NCBI RefSeq assembly: GCF_002259485.1
Contig: NZ_NPGA01000020.1
Location: 186,001 to 250,000 of the forward strand
Reading direction: 5' to 3'
Length of the DNA stretch: 64,000 bases
Source: Rhodococcus sp. 14-1411-2a
GTDB lineage: Bacteria; Actinomycetota; Actinomycetes; Mycobacteriales; Mycobacteriaceae
The notes beneath the pieces are model-generated. The model was not told where the DNA came from. It made no database searches and was given only the letters and a program-made list of their open reading frames with translations. How positions within the stretch are numbered: position 1 is the first letter of the stretch; each line of letters begins with the position of its first letter. The translations under genes were made by a program, and so were the position numbers. Shown piece after piece: positions 42,121 through 50,070 of this stretch.

Positions 42121-45100
42121 TGAAGTACTTGGCCTCCGGGTGATGAAGTACGAACGCATCGGTCGACTGTTCGGGGTGCAGCTGCAGTTCCTCGGAGAGC
42201 TTCACGCCGATTCGCTCGGGTTCGAGAAGCGCGGCGAGCTTGATGCGGTCCTCGAGATCGGGGCACGCGCCGTAACCGAACGAGTAACGCGCACCGCGAT
42301 ATTCGAGTTTGAAGAAGCCCTCGGCCTCGGTGGGATCCTCGGAGGCGACGGAATTGCCGTCGGAGAGCTTCAGTTCCTCGCGTACCCGGCGGTGCCAGTA
42401 CTCGGCCAGGGCTTCGGTGAGCTGAACGCCGATTCCGTGGACCTCGAGGTAGTCACGGTACGAGTCGGCGGCGAACAGCTCGTTGGCGAAGTCCGCGATG
42501 GGCTGGCCCATCGTCACCAGGTTCATCGGCAGAACATCGACCTTGCCCGATTCCCGTGCCGCCGAACGCGACCGAACGAAGTCCGATATGCAGAGGAAGC
42601 GGTCGCGGTGCTGCCGTGGGAACGTGAACCGAAAGCGTTCGGGCGCATCGGGTTCGGGTTCGGTGAGCACGACGACGTCGTCGCCCTCCGAGACCGCCGG
42701 GAAGTACCCGTACACCAATGCCGCGTGTGCGAGGATGCCGTCGGTGCTCAGTCGATCGAGCCAATACCGCAGGCGCGGTTTGCCTTCCGATTCCACCAGG
42801 TCCTCGTACGTGGCACCTTCGCCCTTGCGGGCACCGCGCAGACCCCATTGCCCCAGGAACAGGGCCCGCTCGTCGAGCAGTCCCGAGTACTCCGACAGTG
42901 ACACGCCCTTGACGATGCGCGTGCCCCAGAACGGCGGCACCGGGATGTCGATGTCGGCAGCGACATCGGATCGTTCGGGCACGACCACCGGCGCTTCGGC
43001 GGCCTTGCGCTTCTCGGCGATGCGCTTGGACCGCTCGTGGCGTTCCTTGCGCTCGGCCGTCTTGGCCTTCGCAGCGAGTGCCTCGGGGCTGTCCGGGGCC
43101 GGTCCGCCACCGCGCTTGGTGGTCATGATGGTGTCCATCAGGCGAAGGCCCTCGAATGCATCACGCGCATAGTGCACGTCGCCCTCGTAGACGTCCTGCA
43201 AGTCGTTCTCGACATACGACCGGGTCAGGGCCGCTCCGCCCAGCAGAACCGGGAATTGCTCGGCGACACCCTTCGAGTTGAGTTCGATGAGGTTGTCCTT
43301 CATGACCACGGTGGACTTGACCAGTAGCCCGGACATGCCGATCACGTCGGCGCGCTTGTCGATCGCGGCTTCCAGAATGGTCGAAATCGGTTGCTTGATA
43401 CCGAGATTGACCACCTCGTACCCGTTGTTGCTCAGGATGATGTCGACGAGGTTCTTACCGATGTCGTGCACGTCGCCCTTGACGGTACCGAGCACGATGC
43501 GACCCTTGCCGTCGTCGTCGGTTGCTTCCATGTGCGGTTCGAGATACGCCACAGCAGCCTTCATCACCTCGGCGGAGGCGAGCACGAACGGCAGCTGCAT
43601 CTGACCTGAGCCGAACAGCTCGCCCACGGTCTTCATCCCCGAGAGCAAAGTCTCGTTGATGATTTCCAGCGGCGGCTTCTCGGCCATCGCGGCGTCGAGA
43701 TCGGCGTCGAGGCCGTTGCGTTCGCCGTCGACGATGCGTCGTTCGAGTCGCTCGAACAGCGGCAAACGGCCGAGTTCTTCCGCGCGAGATTCCCGCGCCG
43801 ACGCTGCGGAGACCCCCTCGAAGAGCTGCATGAGCTTCTGCAGCGGGTCGTAGCCCTCGCTGCGGCGGTCGTACACCAGATCGAGGGCCGTCTCGCGCTG
43901 CTCGTCGGGAATCTTGTTCATCGGCAGGATCTTCGACGCGTGCACGATGGCGGTGTCGAGGCCGGCCTGTGTGCACTCGTGCAGGAACACCGAGTTCAGC
44001 ACCTGGCGTGCAGCGGGATTGAGGCCGAACGAGATGTTCGACAGCCCGAGGGTGGTGTGCACCTTCGGGTACTTCTCCTTGAGCTGCCGGATCGCCTCGA
44101 TGGTCTCGATGCCGTCGCGTCGCACCTCTTCCTGGCCCGTCGAGATCGGGAAAGTGAGGGTGTCGACGATGATGTCCTCGTGGCGCAGGCCCCAGTTCTC
44201 GGTGATGTCGGTGATCAACCGGTCTGCGACGCGCACCTTCCATTCGGCCGTACGTGCCTGTCCCTCTTCGTCGATGGTCAGCGCAACGACGGCGGCGCCG
44301 TGCTCCTTGACCAGACGCATGATCTTCTGGAATCGCGAGTCGGGTCCGTCGCCGTCCTCGTAGTTGACCGAGTTGACCGCGCTGCGGCCACCGAGGTGCT
44401 CCAAACCTGCTTCGAGAACGGCAGGTTCGGTGGAGTCGAGCATGATCGGCAGGGTCGACGCCGTCGCCAGTCGGCTGGCCAACGCGGCCATGTCCGCGGC
44501 GCCGTCGCGGCCGACGTAGTCGACGTTGAGGTCGAGCATGTGCGCGCCGTCGCGGGTCTGGTCCTTGGCGATGTCGAGGCACTTCTCGTAGTCCTCGGCG
44601 AGCATCGCGTCGCGAAATGCCTTGGACCCGTTGGAGTTGGTGCGCTCACCGATCATCAGGATGCTGGCATCCTGCTCGAACGGAACGGCGGTGTACAGCG
44701 AGGAGACGCCCGGCTCGGGCGCGGGCTGCCGTTCGAGTTTCGTTGCCCCGTGCACCATGTCGGCAACCTGGCGGATGTGCTCGGGCGTGGTGCCACAGCA
44801 ACCTCCCACCAGAGCCAACCCGTATTCGCTGACGAAACCGCTCAGGGCCTCGGCCAATTCGGGAGCGGTCAGTGGGTACTCGGCCCCTTTCGCGCCCAGG
44901 GTGGGCAGGCCGGCATTGGGCATCACCGACACCGGAAGACGCGAATGCTTGGACAGATGGCGCAGGTGCTCGCTCATCTCGGCCGGGCCGGTCGCACAGT
45001 TGAGCCCGATCATGTCGATACCGAGGGGTTCGAGTGCCGTCAGTGCGGCACCGATCTCGCTGCCGACGAGCATCGCGCCCGTCGTCTCGACGGTGACGTG

Positions 45101-45682
45101 GGTGATGATTGGGATGCGGACGCCCAGCTTGTCCATCGCGTGCTGGCTGCCGATGATCGCGGCCTTGACCTGTAGCAAGTCCTGGCAGGTCTCTACCAGG
45201 ATGGCGTCGGCACCGCCGTCGATCATGCCGAGGGCGGCTTCGGTGTACGCGTCGCGCAGTCGGGCGAAGGGGGCGTGGCCGAGAGTGGGGAGCTTGGTAC
45301 CGGGGCCCATGGAACCCAACACGAAGCGGCCCATCCCGTCGCGGCCCGGGCCCATCTCGTCGGCGGTCTCACGCGCGAGCCGGGTGCCTTTCTCGGCCAA
45401 CTCGCGGATGCGGTCCTCGATGTCGTAATCGGCCAGGTTGGGTAGATTGCAGCCGAAGGTGTTGGTCTCGACGGCGTCCGCACCGGCCGCGAAGTACTCG
45501 CGGTGAATCTCACGCAGCACGTCCGGCCTGGTGGCATTCAGGATTTCGTTGCATCCCTCCAGACCGAGAAAGTCGTCGAGAGTGAGGTCGGCGTCCTGGA
45601 GCATCGTGCCCATCGCTCCGTCGCCGATGACAACACGACGTGAAATCGCATCGAGCAGACTGGGCTTGTGTTGAGCGGGCAT
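42113..45682 (-). CDS. metH: Cobalamin-dependent methionine synthase MetH
   Basis: This 1189-residue enzyme contains all four modules in order: a homocysteine-binding barrel (about 1-330, with LNCATGP and GGCCGTTP zinc cysteines), a pterin-binding domain (about 350-620), a cobalamin module with DVHDIGKN (H739 is the lower ligand of cobalt), and a C-terminal reactivation domain (about 930-1189, with RARYSFGYGACPDLEDR in the last part). It methylates homocysteine with methyltetrahydrofolate and needs the B12 made by the cob genes. The ATG at 45682 has TACTCT six bases upstream, so the longer upstream frame is not used. Confidence 0.97.
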   Translation of the reverse strand: MPAQHKPSLLDAISRRVVIGDGAMGTMLQDADLTLDDFLGLEGCNEILNATRPDVLREIHREYFAAGADAVETNTFGCNLPNLADYDIEDRIRELAEKGTRLARETADEMGPGRDGMGRFVLGSMGPGTKLPTLGHAPFARLRDAYTEAALGMIDGGADAILVETCQDLLQVKAAIIGSQHAMDKLGVRIPIITHVTVETTGAMLVGSEIGAALTALEPLGIDMIGLNCATGPAEMSEHLRHLSKHSRLPVSVMPNAGLPTLGAKGAEYPLTAPELAEALSGFVSEYGLALVGGCCGTTPEHIRQVADMVHGATKLERQPAPEPGVSSLYTAVPFEQDASILMIGERTNSNGSKAFRDAMLAEDYEKCLDIAKDQTRDGAHMLDLNVDYVGRDGAADMAALASRLATASTLPIMLDSTEPAVLEAGLEHLGGRSAVNSVNYEDGDGPDSRFQKIMRLVKEHGAAVVALTIDEEGQARTAEWKVRVADRLITDITENWGLRHEDIIVDTLTFPISTGQEEVRRDGIETIEAIRQLKEKYPKVHTTLGLSNISFGLNPAARQVLNSVFLHECTQAGLDTAIVHASKILPMNKIPDEQRETALDLVYDRRSEGYDPLQKLMQLFEGVSAASARESRAEELGRLPLFERLERRIVDGERNGLDADLDAAMAEKPPLEIINETLLSGMKTVGELFGSGQMQLPFVLASAEVMKAAVAYLEPHMEATDDDGKGRIVLGTVKGDVHDIGKNLVDIILSNNGYEVVNLGIKQPISTILEAAIDKRADVIGMSGLLVKSTVVMKDNLIELNSKGVAEQFPVLLGGAALTRSYVENDLQDVYEGDVHYARDAFEGLRLMDTIMTTKRGGGPAPDSPEALAAKAKTAERKERHERSKRIAEKRKAAEAPVVVPERSDVAADIDIPVPPFWGTRIVKGVSLSEYSGLLDERALFLGQWGLRGARKGEGATYEDLVESEGKPRLRYWLDRLSTDGILAHAALVYGYFPAVSEGDDVVVLTEPEPDAPERFRFTFPRQHRDRFLCISDFVRSRSAARESGKVDVLPMNLVTMGQPIADFANELFAADSYRDYLEVHGIGVQLTEALAEYWHRRVREELKLSDGNSVASEDPTEAEGFFKLEYRGARYSFGYGACPDLEDRIKLAALLEPERIGVKLSEELQLHPEQSTDAFVLHHPEAKYFNV

Positions 45683-45688
45683 CACTAC

Positions 45689-45694
45689 AGAGTA
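45689..45694 (-). promoter_or_regulatory. -10 element of metH (leaderless)
   Basis: On the minus strand TACTCT lies six bases before the metH ATG, with no room for a riboswitch or ribosome site in a leader. Confidence 0.5.
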
Positions 45695-45720
45695 GTGGGC
45701 ACCGAAGTTACGTCGGGTCG

Positions 45721-45726
45721 TAGGCT
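45721..45726 (+). promoter_or_regulatory. -10 element of the PAC2 gene
   Basis: TAGGCT is followed by six bases and the GTG at 45733. It is only 27 bases from the divergent metH element. Confidence 0.5.
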
Positions 45727-45732
45727 GTCGTG

Positions 45733-46758
45733 GTGAGTCCCCGAAACCTCGATGGCCAGTCCCCGATCGACGACGGAAACGAAAATACGGACATTTCAGG
45801 TGCCGGATCGGATGTGCCTCTGGATGCTGCATTGATCGAGGCCGTCCACGATGCTGTGGCCAATGCCACAGACCTCGACGACCTCGACGACCTCGACGAC
45901 GTCATTCCCGAGTTGCGCTCCCCGATCCTGGTCGCTGCCTTCGAGGGCTGGAACGACGCGGGAGATGCAGCCAGCGGCGCGATCGAGCATCTGGAGCTGA
46001 TCTGGGACGCCAGTCCGCTGGCCGAACTGGACTCGGAGGACTACTACGACTACCAGGTCAACCGCCCGACAGTCCGGCAGGTGGACGGTGTCACGCGCGA
46101 GATCGAGTGGCCGTCGACTCGGCTGTCGGTGTGTTCGCCTCCCGGCAGCTCGCGCGATGTGGTGCTGCTACGTGGCATCGAGCCGAACATGCGCTGGCGC
46201 AGTTTCTGCGACGACCTCCTCGAATTCGTCGAACAGCTCGGCGTCGAGACCGTGGTGATCCTGGGCGCACTGCTGGCGGACACTCCCCACACCAGACCCG
46301 TTCCGGTGACCGGCACCGCCTACAGCACCGAATCGGCCGAACAGTTCAACCTGGAACAGACTCGCTACGAGGGACCGACCGGGATCACCGGTGTGCTGCA
46401 GGACGAGTGCGTCAAGGCCGGGGTGCCTGCGGTCTCCTTCTGGGCTGCGGTCCCGCACTACGTCTCCCAGCCGCCCAACCCCAAGGCCACCGTGGCGCTG
46501 CTGCAGCGGGTCGAGGACGTGCTCGACATCGAGGTACCGCTCGGCGAACTGCCCACCCAGGCCGAGGAATGGGAAGAGGCGGTGACCGAGATGACGAAGG
46601 AAGACGAGGAGATCAGCGAATACGTTCGCAGCCTCGAGGAACGCGGCGACGCCGAGGTGGACATGTCCGATGCGATCGCCAAGATCGACGGCGACGCCAT
46701 CGCGGCCGAGTTCGAGAAGTACCTGAGGCGACGCGGTCCGGGCAACTTCGGGCTCTGA
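45733..46758 (+). CDS. PAC2 family protein (Rv2125-like)
   Basis: This 341-residue protein has the PAC2 fold: SPILVAAFEGWNDAGDAASGAIEHL at about residues 59-83, FCDDLLEFVEQLGVETVVILGALLADTPH, and TGITGVLQDECVKAGVPAVSFWAAVPHYV. The N-terminal 50 residues are acidic and contain a DLDDLDDLDD tract made by a 9-base tandem repeat. Eukaryotic PAC2 is a proteasome assembly chaperone, but the bacterial family's role is not established. The first GTG (45730) is an alternative start. It is divergent from metH and followed by the nitrite reductase group. Confidence 0.87.
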   Translation: MSPRNLDGQSPIDDGNENTDISGAGSDVPLDAALIEAVHDAVANATDLDDLDDLDDVIPELRSPILVAAFEGWNDAGDAASGAIEHLELIWDASPLAELDSEDYYDYQVNRPTVRQVDGVTREIEWPSTRLSVCSPPGSSRDVVLLRGIEPNMRWRSFCDDLLEFVEQLGVETVVILGALLADTPHTRPVPVTGTAYSTESAEQFNLEQTRYEGPTGITGVLQDECVKAGVPAVSFWAAVPHYVSQPPNPKATVALLQRVEDVLDIEVPLGELPTQAEEWEEAVTEMTKEDEEISEYVRSLEERGDAEVDMSDAIAKIDGDAIAAEFEKYLRRRGPGNFGL

Positions 46759-46808
46759 CCGACCGCACAGGAGTAGCCGGGGGCCGGTGAGGTCTTTCTG
46801 ATCCCGAC

Positions 46809-46835
46809 GTAACGTCACCGCAGCGGTGACGTCAC
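46809..46835 (+). promoter_or_regulatory. Palindrome with GlnR-like spacing before the nirBD group
   Basis: A perfect inverted repeat of ACGTCACCGC around one central A (46812-46832) lies 27 bases before the small gene of the nitrite reductase group. Within it, GTAAC (46809-46813) and GTCAC (46831-46835) are 17 bases apart, the spacing between alternate boxes of a GlnR a-b-a site. GlnR activates nirBD in actinobacteria, so this is a candidate operator, found by eye only. Confidence 0.4.
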
Positions 46836-46858
46836 CCCGACCCCGCAACCTCGTGGGT

Positions 46859-47206
46859 ATGGCCAGCACACCGCGATTCCTGCAAGGCGTCTTCTCGTTC
46901 ACCGGACACGGTCTGGACAAGCCCGAGCTGATCGATCCCAGCCTCAGCTTCGTCGTCCCCGAGGGTACGACGGCTCAGCCGCTGTACTTTCGCGGCGGAA
47001 ATTCGAGCGACGAGCTGGTGGTCGTCACCTTGCTGCGCGACGGCAGTCCGATGCGCATGTTCCCGATGGGTGCCAAGAGCGGCGTGAACATTCCGCTGCG
47101 GGTGGTCGAGGACGTGGATCCCGACACGGTGCTCGAATTGGTCGTCGCGGCCCCTGCCGGAACCAGCGGAGAGGTCGTCGTCGATTTCGGTCTGGTGCTG
47201 ATCTGA
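46859..47206 (+). CDS. Small protein of unknown function ahead of nirB
   Basis: This 115-residue protein matches nothing I can name. It has no signal peptide or membrane helix, is rich in beta-branched residues, and has the pattern ASTPRFLQGVFSFTGHGLDKP at the start and ELVVAAPAGTSGEVVVDFGLVLI at the end, suggesting a beta-sandwich or barrel. The ATG at 46859 has CAACCT seven bases upstream. An upstream GTG (46826) is in the palindrome and unlikely. The stop overlaps the nirB start (TGATG), so the two proteins are cotranscribed and coupled. Confidence 0.7.
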   Translation: MASTPRFLQGVFSFTGHGLDKPELIDPSLSFVVPEGTTAQPLYFRGGNSSDELVVVTLLRDGSPMRMFPMGAKSGVNIPLRVVEDVDPDTVLELVVAAPAGTSGEVVVDFGLVLI

Positions 47207-49695
47207 TGACCGCGGGCAAGCAGCGGCTGCTGGTGGTCGGTAACGGGATGGCCGGTGCCAGGGCGGTCGAGGAGATCATCAAACGCGGCGGCAGTTCGTC
47301 GTTCGAGATCACCATGATCGGCGACGAGCCGTACGGCAACTACAACCGAATCATGCTCTCGCACGTGTTGTCCGGCGAGGCCACCGTCGACGACGAGGAC
47401 CTGATCCTCAACCCGATGAGCTGGTACAGCGAGAACGGCGTCACGCTGCACGCCGGAGACCGCGCGATCTCACTCGACCGGTTCTCCAAGACCGTCGTCT
47501 GCGAGAGCGGTCGGTCCGTCGACTACGACGTGCTGATCATCGCCACCGGCAGCAACACGTTCTTCCCCAACATGGACGGTCTCCGCGAGTCCGACGGCAG
47601 GCTGGCGCGCGGCGTGTTCGGCTTCCGCACCATCGCCGACACCAACGGCATGCTGCAGATGGCGCAGTCGCGCGACGACGTCTGCGCCGTCGTCATCGGC
47701 GGCGGTCTGCTCGGACTCGAAGCCGCATACGGCTTGCGCACGCAGGGCCTGGAAGTGAACGTGGTGCACTCCCCCGGTCACCTGATGAATCAGCAGCTCG
47801 ACGAGCGTGGCGGCCGCGTACTACGGAACAAGATCGAGTCACTCGGCGTCGGCGTGCACACCTCCAAGCGAACCACCTCGGTGTTGCGCTCCGAGGACGG
47901 CGTCGTCACCGGCGTGGGGTTCAACGACGGCACCTCGCTCGCCGCTGACATGGTCGTCGTCACCGCGGGCATTCGTCCCAGCGTCGATTTCGCTCGCGCC
48001 GGCGGACTGGTGATCGAACGCGGAATCGTCGTCGACGACCAATTACGTTGCGAGGACGAGGGTTCCATCTATGCCGTCGGTGAATGCTGCCAACACCGCG
48101 GCGAGGTCTACGGCCTCGTCGCTCCGCTGTGGGAGCAGGCCGTCGTGTTGGCAGACGTGCTCACCGGAGCCGATCCCACTGCGGCGTACCACGGTTCGCG
48201 TCTGACCACCAAGCTCAAGGTCGCCGGTGTCGACGTCGCCTCGATGGGGATCACCGCCCCCGAACGAGACGACGACGAGTTCGTCCAGTTCTACGAGCCG
48301 CGCAGCGGTACGTACAAGTCGGTGATCGTGCGGAACAACAAACTCGTCGGTGCCACCCTGCTGGGCGACATCTCCAAGGCCAACTTCCTCACCCAGGCGT
48401 TCGACGAGAAAGTGCCGTTGCCCGACGAGCGCATCAGCATGCTCTTCGACATGGGCACCCCCTCTGCGGCAACAGGAGCCGCCGAGCTGGCCGACGACGT
48501 CCAGGTGTGCAACTGCAACGGCGTCACCAAGGGAGCCATCGTGGCCTGCGTACACGCAGGCGCGAAGAACCTCGGCGACGTGACCGCGAAGACCCGGGCG
48601 GGCAAGGGGTGCGGATCGTGCAAGGGACTGGTGAAGGACATCATCGCGTGCGCAGCAGGCGGTGCCGTCGAGGCCGACCCGACCGCAGACTGGTACGTGC
48701 CGTGTATCCCGATGACCAAGCCGGAGCTGATCGACGCGATTCGCGCGCAGGATCTTCGGGCGGTGTCTGCGGTCTTCGCCGCGTTGGCGACCGGTGGAGC
48801 GGAGGATGCCGCGGCCAAGATGCCGTTGGCGTCGTTGCTGCGGACGGTGTGGGGCCCGGACTGGGTGGACGAGCGCGGCGCGCTGTTCATCAACGACCGA
48901 GTTCACGCCAACATCCAGCGGGACGGCACGTTCTCGGTGGTGCCGCAGATGAAGGGTGGCGTCACCACCCCGGATCAGTTGCGCAAGATCGCCGACGTCG
49001 CGGACAAGTACCACGTTCCGCTGGTCAAGGTCACCGGCGGTCAGCGTATCGATCTCCTCGGCATCAAGAAGGAAGACCTGCCGAAGGTGTGGGGCGATCT
49101 GGACATGCCCTCCGGCTTCGCCTACGGCAAGAGTATGCGCACGGTGAAGACCTGCGTCGGCAGCGACTTCTGTCGCTTCGGCCTCGGCGACTCGACGGCA
49201 CTGGGCATCGCCCTCGAAGAACGGTTCCAGGGCTTGGAGACTCCGGCGAAGTTGAAGCTCGCGGTCGCGGGCTGCCCGCGCAACTGCTCGGAAGCACTGT
49301 GCAAGGACTTCGGCGTCGTCTCGGTGGGTGAGGACAAATGGGAGATCTACGTCGGAGGTGCGGCCGGTGCACACATCCGCAAGGGCGATCTACTGGCCAC
49401 CGTGACGGGGGCCGAGGAGGTTCTGACCGTGGCAGGCAGGTTCATCCAGCATTACCGTGAGAACGCCCAGTGGCTCGAGCGAACGTACGCGTGGGTTCCG
49501 CGTGTCGGTCTCGAAGAACTGCAGAGCGTGCTGATCGACGACCGCGACGGCATCGTCGCCGGACTCGACGAACGAATGCAGGCATCGGTGGACGGGTACA
49601 TCGACCCGTGGCAGGACCGCGCCGCACCGAAGTCACCCGCCCAGTTCACCCCATCGCTGCCCCTGCTTCCGCTGCCACAGGTGCCGGTCCGATGA
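47206..49695 (+). CDS. nirB: Nitrite reductase (NAD(P)H) large subunit NirB
   Basis: This 829-residue assimilatory nitrite reductase reduces nitrite to ammonium. Residues about 1-400 are the FAD/NAD(P)H domain (LLVVGNGMAGARAVEEI and AVVIGGGLLGLEAAYGLRTQG). A BFD-like [2Fe-2S] domain with CNCNGVTKGAI and KGCGSCKGLV follows. The sulfite/nitrite reductase domain carries the siroheme and 4Fe-4S ligands C650, C656 (TCVGSDFC), C690 and C694 (CPRNC). The ATG overlaps the upstream stop, and the last four bases overlap nirD. A GlnR-like site lies upstream. Confidence 0.96.
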   Translation: MTAGKQRLLVVGNGMAGARAVEEIIKRGGSSSFEITMIGDEPYGNYNRIMLSHVLSGEATVDDEDLILNPMSWYSENGVTLHAGDRAISLDRFSKTVVCESGRSVDYDVLIIATGSNTFFPNMDGLRESDGRLARGVFGFRTIADTNGMLQMAQSRDDVCAVVIGGGLLGLEAAYGLRTQGLEVNVVHSPGHLMNQQLDERGGRVLRNKIESLGVGVHTSKRTTSVLRSEDGVVTGVGFNDGTSLAADMVVVTAGIRPSVDFARAGGLVIERGIVVDDQLRCEDEGSIYAVGECCQHRGEVYGLVAPLWEQAVVLADVLTGADPTAAYHGSRLTTKLKVAGVDVASMGITAPERDDDEFVQFYEPRSGTYKSVIVRNNKLVGATLLGDISKANFLTQAFDEKVPLPDERISMLFDMGTPSAATGAAELADDVQVCNCNGVTKGAIVACVHAGAKNLGDVTAKTRAGKGCGSCKGLVKDIIACAAGGAVEADPTADWYVPCIPMTKPELIDAIRAQDLRAVSAVFAALATGGAEDAAAKMPLASLLRTVWGPDWVDERGALFINDRVHANIQRDGTFSVVPQMKGGVTTPDQLRKIADVADKYHVPLVKVTGGQRIDLLGIKKEDLPKVWGDLDMPSGFAYGKSMRTVKTCVGSDFCRFGLGDSTALGIALEERFQGLETPAKLKLAVAGCPRNCSEALCKDFGVVSVGEDKWEIYVGGAAGAHIRKGDLLATVTGAEEVLTVAGRFIQHYRENAQWLERTYAWVPRVGLEELQSVLIDDRDGIVAGLDERMQASVDGYIDPWQDRAAPKSPAQFTPSLPLLPLPQVPVR

Positions 49696-49991
49696 GCGTG
49701 CCTGTCGGGGCCGTGGAGGACCTGACGCCCGGCGAGGGACGGGCCTACGTGGTGGACGGCAAGCAGGTGGCGGTGTTCCTCCTCCGTGACGGCTCGGTCC
49801 GGGCCATGGACGCCGTGTGCCCGCACAAGGGCGGGCCGCTGGCAGACGGTCAGATCGACGGATCCATAGTCGTGTGTCCACTGCACCAGTACACCTTCTC
49901 GCTCGACGACGGCACCTGCCCCAGCGGCATCGACTCGGTGCGCACCTACCCCGCCACAGTGGTGGACGGAAAAGTGACCCTGGAGCTCTAA
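49692..49991 (+). CDS. nirD: Nitrite reductase small subunit NirD (Rieske type)
   Basis: This 99-residue partner of NirB has a Rieske-like fold with CPHKGGPLADG and CPLHQYTFSLDDG, which supply the two Cys and two His ligand positions of a [2Fe-2S] cluster. The ATG at 49692 overlaps the nirB stop (ATGA). It ends 79 bases before jetA. It lacks any fusion to a methyltransferase, as seen in some relatives. Confidence 0.94.
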   Translation: MSVPVGAVEDLTPGEGRAYVVDGKQVAVFLLRDGSVRAMDAVCPHKGGPLADGQIDGSIVVCPLHQYTFSLDDGTCPSGIDSVRTYPATVVDGKVTLEL

Positions 49992-50028
49992 CCGGCACGG
50001 TTGAACGACCGACACCGCTGCACCGCCT

Positions 50029-50051
50029 GGTCGTTTCGCAGGCTCCACTCC
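50029..50051 (+). repeat. Single copy of a 23-base repeat upstream of jetA
   Basis: The sequence GGTCGTTTCGCAGGCTCC and the following five bases match, at 22 of 23 positions, each unit of the tandem repeat at 61977-62070, in the same direction. It lies 8 bases before the jetA -10 element, so it overlaps the expected -35 region. Confidence 0.75.
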
Positions 50052-50058
50052 TACCCCC

Positions 50059-50064
50059 TACCCT
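50059..50064 (+). promoter_or_regulatory. -10 element of the jet operon (leaderless)
   Basis: TACCCT is followed by six bases and the jetA GTG at 50071, with no Shine-Dalgarno. This suggests that the Wadjet operon has its own promoter and is not just read through from nirBD. Confidence 0.5.
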
Positions 50065-50070
50065 GTTCCA

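Noticed and set aside
45683..45832. Upstream extension of the metH frame
   Set aside because: The added 50 residues are not conserved, and the TACTCT element lies within it, so translation starts at 45682.
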